64,000 nt of DNA from Diphasiastrum complanatum (taxonomy: Eukaryota > Streptophyta > Lycopodiopsida > Lycopodiales > Lycopodiaceae): the NCBI GenBank assembly GCA_029204225.1, contig CM055097.1, forward strand, positions 67,680,972-67,744,971, given 5' to 3'. Below, one piece after another: positions 62,473 to 64,000 of the stretch. A model generated the notes under the pieces. That model was not told where the DNA came from. It saw nothing but the letters and a program-made list of their open reading frames with translations, and did no database searches. Each line of letters opens with the position of its first letter. Position 1 is the stretch's first letter. Position numbers and translations under genes: made by a program.

Positions 62473-62955
62473 TCAACTACGTTTTTGCTGGAGATAATTC
62501 GACAATCGTCCATGTCTGGTTCTTGATAAGAGATGAATACTCTTTATCCATAGCTTCTTTCCAAAGATCAGAATCGGGCTGACTGAGTGCCTCTTCGACA
62601 ATCGTCGGTTCCTGAACAAGGTAAGCTGCAAACTCATCAATATACGTATTAGGTGGTCTGCGCCAGTTCTTGATGATCTTCTGGGTAATAAAAAAAGCTG
62701 ATCATTTTCATCATCCTGTAGTTGCTGAACTGTAACATCATCATCTTCGGATTCGTTGCTGATAGGTTGTCCATCGTGAGTAGATGAGCTTGGACCTTTG
62801 ATAGGAATAGTCGACTGAGGAACTAGAAAGTTCAATATGTTAGAAGAGTCAGACAAGTCGACTATATGGGCTTTGTCTTTTCCCTTGAGGTCGATAAACT
62901 GATCTTTGATGAAGATGACATCCCGACTAGTGAATATCTTCGACTCGATACCTAA
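62473..62955 (-). pseudogene. Copia integrase-RT linker fragment, antisense
   Basis: Minus strand: IFTSRDVIFIKDQFIDLKGK, a D/E-rich linker, LPRRSSRT, then after a frameshift YIDEFAAYLVQEPTIVEEAL and SDLWKEAMDKEYSSLIKNQT, the start of a copia RT region. Orientation is opposite to the flanking LTR and to the next fragment. Confidence 0.85.
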
Positions 62956-63700
62956 AGTGTTTTGGGGAGAAGTAGTTGCATGTGCAAATTATCTTTGTAA
63001 TAGGCTTCCAAATCTTGCCATAGAAGGAAGAACATCATATGAAATGTTGTACAAGAAAAAGCCTAAGGTAGATCATCTTAGGATCTCTGGTTGTTTATGC
63101 TATGTGCATGTTCCTTTAGAGACTATGAAAAAGGACGATCCTATTGCTATTAAAGCCATTTTCATTGGATATGCATTTTCTAAGAAAGTGTCCAAAAAGC
63201 TCTTCAATCCAAGGAATGGGTTGAAGCAATGAACCTTGAGTATGAAGCCTTAATTTCAAACAATATATGGGAGCCTGTCAAGCCACCTATCAACATGCAT
63301 GCTATTGGATGCAAATGGGTGTTCAGGATCAAATACAACATTGATGGATCTATCAACAAATTCAAAGCAAGACTTTGTGCCAAAGGATATGCTCAAGTCA
63401 AAGGTCTTGACTATGAAGACACTTTTGCACCTATTACAAAAATGGTAACTATAAGAATTCTCATTTCACTTGCAAGTTATCACAATTGGAGGATGTTTCA
63501 ACTTGATGTATCTAATGTTTTCCTCAATGGATACCTTGAGGAGGAGATCTACATGGAGCAACCACCTAGATTTGTGAAAGTTGGTGAAAAAGCATAATTA
63601 TGTCTTTTGTTCAAAAGTCCTTACGGACTAAAACAAGCACCAAGGTCTTGGTATGCAAGGCTAAACTCTCTTCTCATATCACTCGGATTTCATCTTAGTG
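62950..63700 (+). pseudogene. Copia integrase end and RT fragment
   Basis: VFWGEVVACANYLCNRLPN, GRTSYEMLYKKKPKVDHLRI, IFIGYAFSKK, then a deletion and RT: HAIGCKWVFRIKYNIDGSIN, ARLCAKGYAQVKGLDYEDTF, YGLKQAPRSWYARLNSLL. A stop at 63595 and truncation before the YVDD block. Confidence 0.9.
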
Positions 63701-64000
63701 ATTATGACACTTCATTTTTTGAGCCTATGACATGCTTTCTTGTGCTCTTGTCTTGAATTGTCAAGTAATCTATTCTTTGATCATTCATGTGCAATCACCA
63801 AGATCTTCAAAGGTGTGTTGGGAAGTTCACACGTGCTAAAACTTTATAATTCTTGATCTGAAAAACCGAGCAAAGGAAAATGATGGGCCAGCTGCACCCA
63901 TAGGGGTTGACTAGTAGCTACTAGGTTGGTTAACAAGGATAAGGCAAAAAGGTTCCTTGCCCTAAGCACATACTGTGAAAAATTGCCTACATTAGCATAT
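63701..64000. other. Window end, LTR-related sequence
   Basis: 63720-63790 resembles 57815-57880. No coding signal beyond. Confidence 0.4.

Overview
This window is repeat-dominated nuclear DNA from a land plant. It holds one recognisable host gene, DPH2, split by GT-AG introns, inside a mosaic of Ty1/copia and Ty3/gypsy retrotransposon remnants, hAT-type and other DNA transposons, and long (GA/CT)n microsatellites, several of them 170-275 bp. The gene content fits a large-genome plant, perhaps a fern, lycophyte or similar, but the species cannot be named from the sequence. No rRNA, tRNA or CRISPR was seen.

1-16.8 kb: the 3' half of DPH2 (exons 3679-3749, 7025-7092, 14491-14606, 15043-15149, 15284-15450, 15587-15870; the 5' exons lie left of the window). 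Its introns carry a copia pol remnant, a LINE-like zinc-finger tail, an LTR-like direct repeat pair, an internally deleted hAT element with GGTACC-rich ends, and a 568-bp inverted-repeat element with a G-rich core.

16.8-29.2 kb: the most interesting region. A minus-strand copia element is interrupted inside its 5' LTR by a ~7.9-kb DNA transposon (21038-28931) with 27/29-matching terminal inverted repeats and a possible 3-bp target duplication (GTT). It carries (i) a decayed plus-strand DDE transposase with RAG1/Transib/CMC-like motifs, (ii) an intact divergent histone H3 gene with a short, largely unmodifiable tail and a basic C-terminal extension, and (iii) an intact two-exon minus-strand gene for a 477-aa unknown protein. 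Genes (ii) and (iii) are divergently transcribed from promoters that look like inverted duplicates, both with TATA boxes and a repeated motif close to GCGCTYGA-nn-CGATAT. A transposon that appears to carry its own H3 variant is the best candidate for an undescribed system.

29.2-42 kb: a degraded gag-like remnant with zinc knuckles, coiled-coil/gag-like minus-strand ORFs (33.1-35.2 kb), and a decayed minus-strand Ty3/gypsy gag-protease-RT-RNase H-integrase (36.5-41.3 kb).

42-64 kb: copia fragments in both orientations, a compound CT/minisatellite block (42.9-44.7 kb), a tandem duplication of about 0.65 kb containing long GA tracts (48.4-49.7 kb), CA/TG/AT/poly-C simple repeats (55.1-55.8 kb), and copia gag/protease pieces with LTRs and tRNA-Met-type primer sites (57.9-60.6 and 60.6-62.4 kb). 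No other host gene was recognised here.
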